From Haladaptatus halobius (GTDB lineage Archaea; Halobacteriota; Halobacteria; Halobacteriales; Haladaptataceae), in NCBI RefSeq assembly GCF_020618475.1, contig NZ_CP085337.1, positions 558,001-622,000 of the forward strand: 64,000 nt of DNA. Direction: 5' to 3'. A program made the position numbers and the translations under genes. The notes below the pieces were generated by a model that worked only from the letters and a program-made list of their open reading frames with translations, searched no databases and was not told where the DNA came from. Position 1 is the stretch's first letter. Every line of letters starts with the position of its first letter. Positions 35,096 to 44,139 of this stretch are shown here, one piece after another.

Positions 35096-35521
35096 ATGGT
35101 ACGCTCTGTCAATCTTGACATAGCGAAAGAGTTGATCGATGCGGCTGAACGGAGGGCGGAAGAAATCGACAATCCGATGGTGATCACCGTCGCGAACAGC
35201 GAGGGTAACTTGATTGCACAACATCGGATGGACGATGCGTGGTTAGCATCAGTCTCGATTTCGCGGAACAAGGCCTATACGGCTGCTGCACTAGATATGC
35301 CGACCCACGAACTTGCCGAATTCTCTGAGCCCGGCAACTCGCTGTACGGGCTCCAGACGACCGACGAAGGTCGTCTGGTCATTTTCGGAGGGGGATATCC
35401 ATTGCTGGACGAAGATGAGGACGTCGTCGGTGCATTCGGTGTGTCCGGTGGAGCAGTCGAACAGGATATGGAAGTCGCCGAAGCTGGTGTCGACCGATGG
35501 ACAGAGGTACGGGGTGCGTGA
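35096..35521 (+). CDS. GlcG/HbpS family heme-binding-like protein
   Basis: 141 residues. Family marks: VNLDIAKELIDAAERRAEEI, MVITVANSEGNLIAQHRMDDAWLASVSISRNKAYTA, and FGGGYPLLDEDEDVVGAFGVSGGAVEQD. GlcG/HbpS proteins are small alpha/beta folds found with glycolate, diol or redox-sensing systems; HbpS binds heme. The stop is immediately followed by an IS-like element. Confidence 0.87.
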   Translation: MVRSVNLDIAKELIDAAERRAEEIDNPMVITVANSEGNLIAQHRMDDAWLASVSISRNKAYTAAALDMPTHELAEFSEPGNSLYGLQTTDEGRLVIFGGGYPLLDEDEDVVGAFGVSGGAVEQDMEVAEAGVDRWTEVRGA

Positions 35522-35890
35522 CAACCTCCCCGCGCTAAAGCACGGGGCTTCCCACAAGGCCGGTCCTTGGTTCGGTGGTCTCTTCGGGTTCGCACCCCGA
35601 CAAGGTGCTGGCTATGCCACGTAGCCGGTACTCCTATCGTGTCCGGGAAACGGACGGGACTCGGAGTTATGTGGTTGTTTTGTGTCAGTTGGGTGTCCGA
35701 GGGCTTACTTGTTTGATAAGGCAAACACCGAGTCAACTGCTAGTTTTCGGACTGTCAGAATCCGATGAGGTACCATCGAATCGACACCAAGAGAGACGCA
35801 CGGAGAGCACCGAAGACTTCACCGTACAGTGAAAGTGACCAAAGACGGGCGCTGTCTCCCCGCCCTGAAGGGCGAGGTTTTAGCGCCCTG
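35522..35890 (-). mobile_element. Internally deleted TnpB-type element (MITE-like)
   Basis: About 370 bp with both ends of the IS1341 group in reverse orientation but no transposase. Its left-end hairpin has arms GGGCGCT (35847-35853) and AGCGCCC (35882-35888), the same architecture as the intact element's left end at 9891-9941. Its right end is a hairpin at 35528-35548 (CCCCG...CGGGG) beside GCTTCCCAC. It sits between the GlcG-like gene and a truncated dehydrogenase. Confidence 0.65.
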
Positions 35891-35908
35891 CACCGCACTA
35901 CATAACCA

Positions 35909-36400
35909 ATGTCGATGGATGCAGTCGTATATAAAGGTGCACACGAGGTCGCGGTCGAAGAGGTCGATGAACTAGAGATCGAACATCCTAACGATGTCGT
36001 CATTGACATCACGACCACGTGTATCTGCGGATCCGACCTCCACATGTACGAGGGACGGACGGCCGCGGAACCGGGGATCATCTTCGGTCATGAGAACATG
36101 GGCACTGTTACGGAGGTAGGTGACGCGGTTTCGAGCCTCGAAGAAGGCGACCGCGTCGTCGTCCCATTCAATGTGGCGTGTGGGTTCTGCGAGAATTGCG
36201 AGAACGGCTATACCGGCTTCTGTACGAACGTCAACCCCGGCTTCGCCGGCGGTGCGTACGGCTACGTCGCCATGGGCCCGTACAAGAGCGGACAGGCCGA
36301 AAAACTCCGCATTCCCTACGCCGACTTCAACTCGCTCAAACTTCCTGAGGGAGACAAACACGAGGACGCGTTCGCGCTGCTTGCAGACATCTTCCCACTA
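35909..36400 (+). pseudogene. Truncated zinc-dependent alcohol/formaldehyde dehydrogenase
   Basis: Intact start and first ~164 residues of a medium-chain zinc dehydrogenase: catalytic-zinc region CICGSDLHMYEG...IIFGHENMG, structural-zinc loop CGFCENCENGYTGFC, and FALLADIFP. Similarity ends there, before the Rossmann NAD domain, and the frame runs on 44 codons into unrelated sequence. No cofactor domain means no activity. The following 36401-36654 sequence is open on both strands but unrecognised. Confidence 0.8.
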
Positions 36401-36654
36401 AGTGCAACAGCGTGTGCGACGAGTTTGTCTCACGAACCATTGGCGCGGTTCCTGACCGCGAGCAACTCGAAGCCAAACCGCTCGCTGACGACCGAGAGGC
36501 CGCTCACTCGACGGCAGACCTCACGAACGTGACTATCCAGCGTCTCGTCAATGATCTCGTTGAGGGCAGTGGGAGTAAATTCCTTCCGTCGGTGTGTCGG
36601 ATTTGATGTCACCTCGTGACCGATACGCGCGGTGTATTACGCAGAAAAACTCGA

Positions 36655-37794
36655 CTACGACTGCTGTGGGAGTCCGTCCACCGATCCGGTGTACCTCGGA
36701 CGAGGCGACTGCTGCCGCGCCGTCGACGTCAGGTGGTCGACGACGTATTCTGCATCCCTACCGACGCCGGTAAACAGCCCCGACGTCATCGCGTACAGGA
36801 AGAATAGGCCGACGAAGTACAGTCCCGGCTCGCCCGGGACGACGCCGCGCACGTGGACGGGCTCCTTGGGCTGTTCCTTCCCGTCGAAGATTGGGAGGTC
36901 TATCCACGAAAAGTCAGGGCGGAAGCCAGTACACCAGATGACGTTCTCGATGTCGAGGACGTCGTCGTCCCCGACGATGGGGCGACCGACGCGAACGCCG
37001 GTTGTTCGAGGCACCCGCTCGACGCCGGCCGCGGCCAAGTCACTCGGCTTTGTGCGCACCAGCTGGATGCCCTGGGACAGCATCTTCGGGCGCTTCCGAC
37101 GCCCGATGGGCGTCCCCGTCGTGAGTATCCTGTGAAAGAGCATGCGCATCACGAACGGGGCCCCCAGGTGACGGCCGAACCACGAGTCGATGTGGAAGGG
37201 CACGTGACCGACGTCCCGGCCCGAGAGCCACGTTGTATGCTCGGAGGCGACGTCGAGGGCGATCTCGGCACCGGAATTGCCCGCCCCGACGACGAGCACG
37301 TCCCCGTCCTGGAGCTGATCGGGGTTGCGGTAGTCGCTCGTGTGCAACTGGACGACGTCGTCGGAGAGTTCCGCCGCGAAATCCGGGATCTTCGGGACCT
37401 GGTAGCTCGCCATCGCCACCACGACGTTGGCCGCCTCGATCAGCCGGTCGCCCGCGGTGACGAGGAAGCCATCACCGCTCCGTTCCAGCCCGTCCACCCG
37501 GACGCCGAGTTCGACGGGTAGGTCGAACCGCTGGGCGTAGGTCTCCAGGTAGTCGGCCACCTCATCCTTCGTGGGGAAAGCGTACGGTGAGCCCGGAAAG
37601 TCCATCCCCGGCAGGCTTGAGTAGCGAGCAGGCGTGAACACCCGGAGGGAGTCCCAGCGGGCCCGCCATGCGTCGCCGACGCGGTCGCTCGCATCGAGGA
37701 TGATGAAGTCCTGGTCGTGCTGCTGCAGGTAGTACCCAGTCGCTAGTCCGGCCTGGCCGCCACCGATAATGACGGTGTCGTGTTGTTCGATCAT
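36655..37794 (-). CDS. Flavin-containing monooxygenase-like NAD(P)/FAD oxidoreductase
   Basis: 379 residues. FAD motif TVIIGGGQAGLATGYYLQQH, substrate/flavin segment DSLRVFTPARYSSLPGMDFPG, NAD(P) motif VLVVGAGNSGAEIALDVA, and FMO-type WCTGFRPDFSWIDLP. Related to CzcO/YhiN-like and group-B monooxygenases. A paralogue with the same motifs is at 57474-58586. It lies opposite the truncated dehydrogenase and ~160 bp from the FilR1-like regulator gene, both on the reverse strand. Confidence 0.9.
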   Translation of the reverse strand: MIEQHDTVIIGGGQAGLATGYYLQQHDQDFIILDASDRVGDAWRARWDSLRVFTPARYSSLPGMDFPGSPYAFPTKDEVADYLETYAQRFDLPVELGVRVDGLERSGDGFLVTAGDRLIEAANVVVAMASYQVPKIPDFAAELSDDVVQLHTSDYRNPDQLQDGDVLVVGAGNSGAEIALDVASEHTTWLSGRDVGHVPFHIDSWFGRHLGAPFVMRMLFHRILTTGTPIGRRKRPKMLSQGIQLVRTKPSDLAAAGVERVPRTTGVRVGRPIVGDDDVLDIENVIWCTGFRPDFSWIDLPIFDGKEQPKEPVHVRGVVPGEPGLYFVGLFFLYAMTSGLFTGVGRDAEYVVDHLTSTARQQSPRPRYTGSVDGLPQQS

Positions 37795-37952
37795 GTCTTC
37801 GTTCCTTGGTAAACGTACGCGCCGGAGGGAAGTAATGATGCCGCGTGCAGGATTTCACGCCTTGAAATCTCGGGTAGGCCGGGTGCCTGCTACGTCAGAG
37901 GCTCTCGGCTGATCGGTTTACCACTCCAATGGCGTCGTCGTCGCCAGTGGCG

Positions 37953-38765
37953 TTACGACGGCGCGCGGGATTCGAAGGCAGCGGGATCTACCGGGGTCGC
38001 CTCCGCGCGAACCTGCTCGAAGACCGAAATAGCCCACTCGCGGGCCTCCGGGGCGTCGGTGTCGATGACCGCCACGAGCGCCCCGGTCTCGGCGTCATGG
38101 CAGCAGATGCCGGCCCGGTCGTCCACGATGCCGAGGCCGCAGCGGTCGCCGTCGGGGAGGTGATCGTGAACGAGGACGGTCGCGTTCTCGCAGGCGGTGA
38201 GCTCCATGATTCGATCCGGGTTCCAGGCGAACATCCCCTTCAGGGCCTCGGGCGTGAACACGTACTCGAACGTCATTCCCTCGAGGACCGCGCCGCAGGC
38301 TGTCTCGAGGTTGCTGGACTTGTAGACGATGTTGTCGAACCCGCGCAACGACGAGGTAGACGCAATGAGCTGGCCGAGACGCTCGACGGGCTCGTAGGGG
38401 TAACCTGGCCCAGGGTAGGAGACTACCGCGTCGGCGAAGAGGTCGACGGAGAAGCCTGGCATCTCGACCGGCAGCCACTGCCAGACGTCGCGGAGCTTCT
38501 CCTCGATCTCCATCGCGTCCCGGAGAGCCAGGAACCGGTCGACGACGTATTCGCCGAGAGGGGTCAGCCTGTACGTTGGGCCGTCCCTTACGAGCCATCT
38601 ACGCTCTTCGAAGTCGGCGAGCACCCGTCCGACGGTCGGCGAGGAGGCGCCGGTGGCCTCACATAGCTCTCGACGGTCGGTCGATCCGTCGGCCAGCGTC
38701 TCGAGGACGCTGACGCGATGGGCCGACGTGGCCAGAAACTGGATGGTATCGATTCCCACAGTCAT
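37953..38765 (-). CDS. FilR1-like winged-helix transcriptional regulator
   Basis: 270 residues. The N-terminal wHTH (IQFLATSAHRVSVLETLADGSTDRRELCEATGASSPTVGRVL) is followed by the middle and C-terminal sensor part typical of haloarchaeal FilR1/DUF1724 proteins: YKSSNLETACGAVLEGMTFEYVFTPEAL and VLVHDHLPDGDRCGLGIVDDRAGICCHD. It could control the flavin monooxygenase gene just downstream on the same strand. Ligand unknown. Confidence 0.85.
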   Translation of the reverse strand: MTVGIDTIQFLATSAHRVSVLETLADGSTDRRELCEATGASSPTVGRVLADFEERRWLVRDGPTYRLTPLGEYVVDRFLALRDAMEIEEKLRDVWQWLPVEMPGFSVDLFADAVVSYPGPGYPYEPVERLGQLIASTSSLRGFDNIVYKSSNLETACGAVLEGMTFEYVFTPEALKGMFAWNPDRIMELTACENATVLVHDHLPDGDRCGLGIVDDRAGICCHDAETGALVAVIDTDAPEAREWAISVFEQVRAEATPVDPAAFESRAPS

Positions 38766-39413
38766 ATGCAGTGTAGGGGGGCGAGGAACTTAGCGTTTCT
38801 ACCGTGGGGAGAGACAGGCGACTCTACGTTCGAGGGCCTCAGGAAGATCGAGTGGCGTGTCCTCCGTCTGCTTTCCGCCCGCCCCGATGGTGGCGACGCA
38901 TCTCGGTCGTGGTGCTAACGTGCCAGTCACCACTTGCAACAATCGCGCCCTGTATTCAGCACGCCTCCATCAACACCATTCGTATCTAATATATTGTCCA
39001 GTGATAGGTCCGCAGGTTCCACTCCTCGGCCAATTCGCGCTAACTTCATGTGAAAATAGCGACTATGTTAAAAGTTCTATGGCGTCTTCATTACTGCCAT
39101 TCGACCGTTGAGATAGGGAGAGAGCGAACACTGGTTTGTCGTTCCCAGAAGGGATGGAACGAGTCACAGAAGTCACCGCCCCCATCGTTTACGCTCAACG
39201 TTGAGACAGCAGTTGCCTTTCGCGACTGGTTGTTCGTTCGTAATCTTGCACGACAAGAACAATGTGGCGACCCCCCACAGCTCGGTTGATATCCTCCCCG
39301 TCCTGCTTGCTCCCTCCTATCTTGGCAATTAAACGCTGAATAGTAACTATCCAATCCTGTTTTGATAGAATGGTCATAATAACTTTTGTACCATACTAAC
39401 ATCCCAATTGTTC
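38766..39413. other. Intergenic region before the ABC importer operon
   Basis: Holds a short solo IS5-like end at ~38945-38982 (TGTATTCAGCA) and A/T-rich segments near 39370-39400 that can form the importer promoter. Short frames on both strands around 39050-39377 have no family character and are not called. Confidence 0.4.
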
Positions 39414-41162
39414 ATGAGGAATGGTGGACAACAAGAGGAAGAAAAACGGTTCGGCCGACGTTCACTCGATCGACGTTCGTTCCTTCGCGTTACGGGTACC
39501 GCCGGCGTTGCTAGTACGACAAGCATGCTCGCTGGCTGTACAGGCCGTTCGGAACCTAATGTTGAGAGCGAGCAAGTAGACGACCAACAGGAAAACACAC
39601 CGGCCAAACCACAGAACGGGGGGACACTGCGGGTCGCACTCCAATCTGACCCGTGGACTCTCCACCCGCACCTGTTTCAAGACACGTCAAGCTCCCAGCT
39701 CGCCGAAAACTACGGTAATACGCTCGTCGATGTCGATCCCGAAGGGAGATTCCTTCCAGATCTCGCGACGAAGGTTCCAAAACCTGAGAACGGCGGTAGA
39801 AAGTATGTATTCCCACTCCGAAAGGGTGTCCGATTTCACGGTGATTACGGGGAGATGAAAGCCGATGACGTGGTGGTGAACTTCCAAAAAATCCTCGACG
39901 AGAAATACGGTTCGCCCGCTCGTGCCGACTATGAAGGGATCCTCGTCGGCGAGGGCATCGACCCAAAGCAATCGGTGCAGGCGACCGGCGAATATGAGGT
40001 GACGTTCAACCTCGCCGAGCCATACTCACCGCTTCTCTACAAGTTGAGCGATCCTCGGACAACGATCGTTCCGCCGGAAGTGATCGAAAAATATGGCAAG
40101 GATCTAGGAACGCCGGACGTGGGTATCTGGGCGACGGGTCCGTATCAGTTCGTCGAGGCGTCCCCCAATAGCCAGTACACGTTCGAACGAAATCCAAACT
40201 ACTTCAAAAAGGACGAGAATGGGCAGCAACTCCCTTATCCCGACCGAGTCGTCTACCGAATCGTTCCGGAATCTTCCGTTACCGCTACGCAGATCAGAAC
40301 TGGCGGGATTCACATCGCCGAATATCTGGAAGCGAGGGATGTATCCTCGGTCAAGCAGTCTGGCGACGTGAGCGTCAACAGTCGTCCCGGTGCCTCGCAG
40401 ATCAACCTTTACGTCAACCAGACTACCTTCCCGTCGCTTTCGAAAAAGGAGGTTCGGCAGGCACTCGCCCTCGCGTCGAACAAACAGGCGATCATCCAAA
40501 CGAAGTTTGACGGTCTCGCTTCTCCGGGCCACAGTATCTTCCCGCCGTGGCACTGGGCGTACGACGAGGGAGCTGTCACCAAGTATGAGTACGATCCCGA
40601 GCGGGCGAGATCATTGTTAGAGCAAGCGGGGGAGACCGGGCTTCAATTCACTTGTCAACCGACGAATCAGCCGCTATTCGTCGACACTGCGTCGATCCTG
40701 CAGCAGAATCTTAGACAGATCGGCGTCGATATGGAGATTACTCCGAAGGAGAAGTCCGCGGCCTGGGAGCCGGTAATTGAGGCTTGGGATCCAAAAAAGT
40801 TCCCTCCGAAAGATCAAGTCGGTCCACCTTCGAATTTCCATGCTCTGCTCGAAGACATCACGTACGCATTCGATGCAGATGGGTATTCGTACATCACCTT
40901 CCACACGGATGCGTGGCTGAACGTCTCGTACTACTCGAACGAGCAGGTCGACACGTGGATGGAGAACGCCCGCAAGACGTTGGATCAAAACGAGCAGAAA
41001 CGGATTTACTCGAAGGTTCAAGGGAAAATTACGGAGGACATCCCACAGATATTCCAGGTGTGGTGGAACGTCAACCAGGGATATCGAAACGAGGTGCAGA
41101 ACTTCCGCACGTTCCCGACGGGAGAGCTCAATCTCGAAAAAGTGTGGCTCAGACAGGGCTAA
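39414..41162 (+). CDS. ABC importer substrate-binding lipoprotein (family 5, peptide/nickel type)
   Basis: 582 residues. A Tat lipoprotein signal (RRSLDRRSFLRV...ASTTSMLAGC, lipid-anchored Cys ~38) and an Asn/Asp/Gln linker precede an SBP_bac_5 domain: GGTLRVALQSDPWTLHPHLF, LFEDLxR-like YGNTLVDVDPEGRFLPDLA, VRFHGDYGEMKADDVV and the closing RNEVQNFRTFP. It captures oligopeptides or related solutes outside the cell for the downstream permeases. ATG 39414 is chosen over TTG 39408. Confidence 0.92.
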   Translation: MRNGGQQEEEKRFGRRSLDRRSFLRVTGTAGVASTTSMLAGCTGRSEPNVESEQVDDQQENTPAKPQNGGTLRVALQSDPWTLHPHLFQDTSSSQLAENYGNTLVDVDPEGRFLPDLATKVPKPENGGRKYVFPLRKGVRFHGDYGEMKADDVVVNFQKILDEKYGSPARADYEGILVGEGIDPKQSVQATGEYEVTFNLAEPYSPLLYKLSDPRTTIVPPEVIEKYGKDLGTPDVGIWATGPYQFVEASPNSQYTFERNPNYFKKDENGQQLPYPDRVVYRIVPESSVTATQIRTGGIHIAEYLEARDVSSVKQSGDVSVNSRPGASQINLYVNQTTFPSLSKKEVRQALALASNKQAIIQTKFDGLASPGHSIFPPWHWAYDEGAVTKYEYDPERARSLLEQAGETGLQFTCQPTNQPLFVDTASILQQNLRQIGVDMEITPKEKSAAWEPVIEAWDPKKFPPKDQVGPPSNFHALLEDITYAFDADGYSYITFHTDAWLNVSYYSNEQVDTWMENARKTLDQNEQKRIYSKVQGKITEDIPQIFQVWWNVNQGYRNEVQNFRTFPTGELNLEKVWLRQG

Positions 41163-41195
41163 TCTGAGCCATCGTCTCCGAACTAATCGTTACCA

Positions 41196-42167
41196 ATGGG
41201 GATAGGAAATTACGCGGTGAAACGATTGTTGTTGCTCGTTCCAGTGTTACTCGGCATCACGGCTGTCGTGTTCTTGCTCGTGCAACTTACGCCGGGAAGC
41301 CCAATTACAGTACTGCTACCGCCGAACGCGCGGACGCCGTCGCAGATTGCTGCACTCCGCAACCGACTCGGTCTTGATCAACCGCTGTACATTCAGTACG
41401 TCAAGTGGGTGACAAACGCAGCGCAAGGTGATCTCGGCCGGTCGTACGCCACCCGACAGCCGGTAACAGAAATGATCGTCGACCACCTCTGGCCGACGTT
41501 GGAGCTTGCCGCTGTCGCGCTGTTCGTCGCGCTGTTCGTTGCGATACCGGTTGGCATCTTGAGTGCCGTGTACAAGGATACAGCCATCGACCACTTCGGT
41601 CGCATCGGAGCATTTCTTGGCATTAGCATGCCGTCGTTCTGGGTCGGCATCATGGCGATCCTCGTGTTTGCGCTGTTCTGGCAGGAGTGGTTCGGATTCC
41701 AGGTTATCCCTGCTGGCGGGTACGTCTCGCCGGCAGAGGGGTTCGTTCCGTGGCTTCGCCACATCGTCGCGCCGGGTCTTGTTCTCGGGTTGGGATTCGC
41801 GGCACTCACGACCCGGCTCACGCGAGCCGCCATGCTCGAGGTGCTCAACGAGGATTACATCAGGACCGCCCGGTCGAAGGGCGTGAAAGAATCGACCGTC
41901 GTACTGGTACATGGATTCAAAAACGCTTTCATCCCTGTGTTGACGGTACTCGGTCTCCAGCTCGGGTTTCTGATAAACGGTTCCGTCGTCATCGAACAGG
42001 TATTCCAGTGGCCCGGCATCGGGCAATTACTGTACACCGCAGTCGAGCAACGGGACATGCCACTCATTCAGGGAATCGTTCTCCTGATCGCGATCGTGTT
42101 TGTATTCGCGAATCTGGCTGTCGATCTGCTGTACGCGTTCCTCGATCCGAGAATCAAATATGACTGA
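41196..42167 (+). CDS. dppB: ABC importer permease (DppB/OppB type)
   Basis: 323 residues, six membrane helices. N-terminal YAVKRLLLLVPVLLGITAVVFLLVQLTPG, the DppB loop LGLDQPLYIQYVKWV..GDLGRSY and the ATPase-contact EAA loop YIRTARSKGVKESTVVLVHGFKNAFIPVL. It forms the membrane channel with the DppC-like partner 14 bp downstream. Confidence 0.93.
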   Translation: MGIGNYAVKRLLLLVPVLLGITAVVFLLVQLTPGSPITVLLPPNARTPSQIAALRNRLGLDQPLYIQYVKWVTNAAQGDLGRSYATRQPVTEMIVDHLWPTLELAAVALFVALFVAIPVGILSAVYKDTAIDHFGRIGAFLGISMPSFWVGIMAILVFALFWQEWFGFQVIPAGGYVSPAEGFVPWLRHIVAPGLVLGLGFAALTTRLTRAAMLEVLNEDYIRTARSKGVKESTVVLVHGFKNAFIPVLTVLGLQLGFLINGSVVIEQVFQWPGIGQLLYTAVEQRDMPLIQGIVLLIAIVFVFANLAVDLLYAFLDPRIKYD

Positions 42168-42181
42168 CGGAGTGACATATA

Positions 42182-43093
42182 ATGGCAATTGAAGGACAGA
42201 CCGCCGAACAAGCAACCCTAACGACCCGGGCAACGAACGTTATCCGTGCGTTGACCGACCTGTACCGCCGACTCGACCGCAGTGCACGTCTGTCGTTCTG
42301 GGTAGTCTCAACGATTACGGTAACAGCATTCGCCGCGCCGATCGTCGCGCCGTATAATCCAATCGCTCCTCATTACGACGCCGCACTCCACGGGCCGTCG
42401 GCGAGGTTCATACTCGGTACAGACTTGACGGGCCGAGACGTGTTCAGCCGGCTGGTGTACGGCGCTCGTATTTCGCTCTTGGTCGGTATCGGCGCGGTAG
42501 CGTTAGCCATGAGCATCGGCGTCCCTCTCGGAAGTGTTGCGGGTTACGTCGGTGGTTGGACCGATGAGGCACTGATGCGACTTACCGATGTAATGATCTC
42601 ATTCCCGGCACTGGTGCTAGCGCTTGCGTTGGTCGGCGCACTCGGACCAAGCCTGCAGAACGTCATCATCGTCATCGGAGTCGTCTACTCACCGCAGTAC
42701 GCCCGTCTCATTCGCGGGAGCGTGCTCTCGGTCAAAGAGGAGGAGTACGTCGAGGCCGCGCGCAACACCGGCCTCGGAGATGTCTCCATCCTGTTCAAAC
42801 ATGTCATTCCAAATGCGTTCGCACCCGTACTGGTGCAGGCGACGTTCCACGTAGCGACGGCGATCATCTTCGAGGCGTCATTATCGTTCCTCGGGTTGGG
42901 CGTCCAGCCGCCAACGCCAACGTGGGGGGAGATGATCGCGACGGGACGGGATTACCTCCCCGCACAGTGGTGGATCTCTACATTCCCGGGGCTGGCGATC
43001 CTCCTCACGGTGCTGTCGTTGAATTTGTTGGGGGACGGCTTGCGCGATGAGTTTGATCCCCGGTCGGCAACGAAAGGAGGGCCCGAAGCATGA
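42182..43093 (+). CDS. dppC: ABC importer permease (DppC/OppC type)
   Basis: 303 residues. N-terminal OppC_N region, then ARFILGTDLTGRDVFSRLVYGARISLLVGIG, EAA loop YVEAARNTGLGDVSILFKHVIPNAFAPVL, and LGVQPPTPTWGEMIATGRDYL. Heterodimer partner of the DppB-like permease. Its stop overlaps the start of the first ATPase gene (ATGA, 43090-43093). Confidence 0.93.
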   Translation: MAIEGQTAEQATLTTRATNVIRALTDLYRRLDRSARLSFWVVSTITVTAFAAPIVAPYNPIAPHYDAALHGPSARFILGTDLTGRDVFSRLVYGARISLLVGIGAVALAMSIGVPLGSVAGYVGGWTDEALMRLTDVMISFPALVLALALVGALGPSLQNVIIVIGVVYSPQYARLIRGSVLSVKEEEYVEAARNTGLGDVSILFKHVIPNAFAPVLVQATFHVATAIIFEASLSFLGLGVQPPTPTWGEMIATGRDYLPAQWWISTFPGLAILLTVLSLNLLGDGLRDEFDPRSATKGGPEA

Positions 43094-44139
43094 GTTACGA
43101 AATCGACCGTCTCAAACACGGAGCTCGAAGCGAACCGTACGACGGATCCGAATGGGAGCTGACTCACCGCGGCGAACCACTACTCTCGGTGCGAGATCTC
43201 TACACGTGGTTCGACACGGACGAGGGAGTCGTCCGAGCGGCGGACGGCGTTTCGTTCGAGATCCAACCCGGAGAGATTTTGGGGTTGGTCGGCGAGAGCG
43301 GGTCGGGCAAGAGCGTGACGAGCCTTTCGCTGATGCGACTGATTCAGCCGCCCGGCTACATCCGCGATGGAGAGGTCTGGTTCGACGGAGAAAATCTCTT
43401 AGAAAAGTCAAAATCAGAGATGCGCGAGCTACGGGGCGATCGCATATCGATGATTTTCCAGGAGCCGACGACCGCACTTAACCCGGTGTTCGACATCGGT
43501 TGGCAGGTGGGCGAACCGCTCCGCGTCCACCGGGAGTTGAAAGAGAAGGCGTCGCGACAGCGTGCGGTCGAACTAATGCGACGAGTCGGGATTCCAAGCC
43601 CGGAAGATCGGGTAGATGATTTCCCGCACCAGTTTTCGGGGGGAATGCGACAACGCGCGATGATCGCGATGGCACTCGCCTGCGAACCTGACCTGCTGAT
43701 CGCGGATGAGCCCACGACGGCACTCGACGTGACAATCGAAGCCCAGATACTCGAGCTCATTCAGGAACTGAGCCACGAATTGGGAACGGCAGTGCTGCTC
43801 ATCACGCACGATCTCGGTGTGATCGCCGAAGTCTGTGATCGCGTCGCGGTGATGTACGCCGGGCGGATCGTTGAGTACACCGACGTGCGGACGCTGTTCG
43901 AGGGTCCGAGACACCCGTACACCAAAGGACTACTCGACTGCATCCCCGATCCGACGGAAGACAGCCAGACCCTCGCGCCGATCGACGGCGAAGTACCATC
44001 CCTAACGGATCCGCCAGCTGGCTGTAATTTCCACCCACGGTGTCCGTACGCGGTCGAAGATTGCGAGCGAATCGATCCACGGCTACGTGAGGTTGACAAC
44101 GACCACCACAGCGCATGTATTTGGGAGGATCCGCGATGA
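43090..44139 (+). CDS. dppD: ABC importer ATPase (DppD/OppD type)
   Basis: 349 residues. Walker A GESGSGKSVTSLSLM, Q-loop FQEPTTALNPVF, signature FSGGMRQRAMIAMAL, Walker B LLIADEPTTALDV, H-loop LITHDLGVIAE. The C-terminal oligopeptide-ATPase extension with cysteines (CNFHPRCPYAVEDC...CIWED) matches OppD-type proteins that carry a 4Fe-4S cluster. Overlaps the next gene by four bases. Confidence 0.94.
   Translation: MSYEIDRLKHGARSEPYDGSEWELTHRGEPLLSVRDLYTWFDTDEGVVRAADGVSFEIQPGEILGLVGESGSGKSVTSLSLMRLIQPPGYIRDGEVWFDGENLLEKSKSEMRELRGDRISMIFQEPTTALNPVFDIGWQVGEPLRVHRELKEKASRQRAVELMRRVGIPSPEDRVDDFPHQFSGGMRQRAMIAMALACEPDLLIADEPTTALDVTIEAQILELIQELSHELGTAVLLITHDLGVIAEVCDRVAVMYAGRIVEYTDVRTLFEGPRHPYTKGLLDCIPDPTEDSQTLAPIDGEVPSLTDPPAGCNFHPRCPYAVEDCERIDPRLREVDNDHHSACIWEDPR

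Noticed and set aside
36401..36654. Gene opposite the truncated dehydrogenase tail
   Set aside because: Both strands are open (64 and 60 codons) but neither peptide shows a family or clear coding bias.
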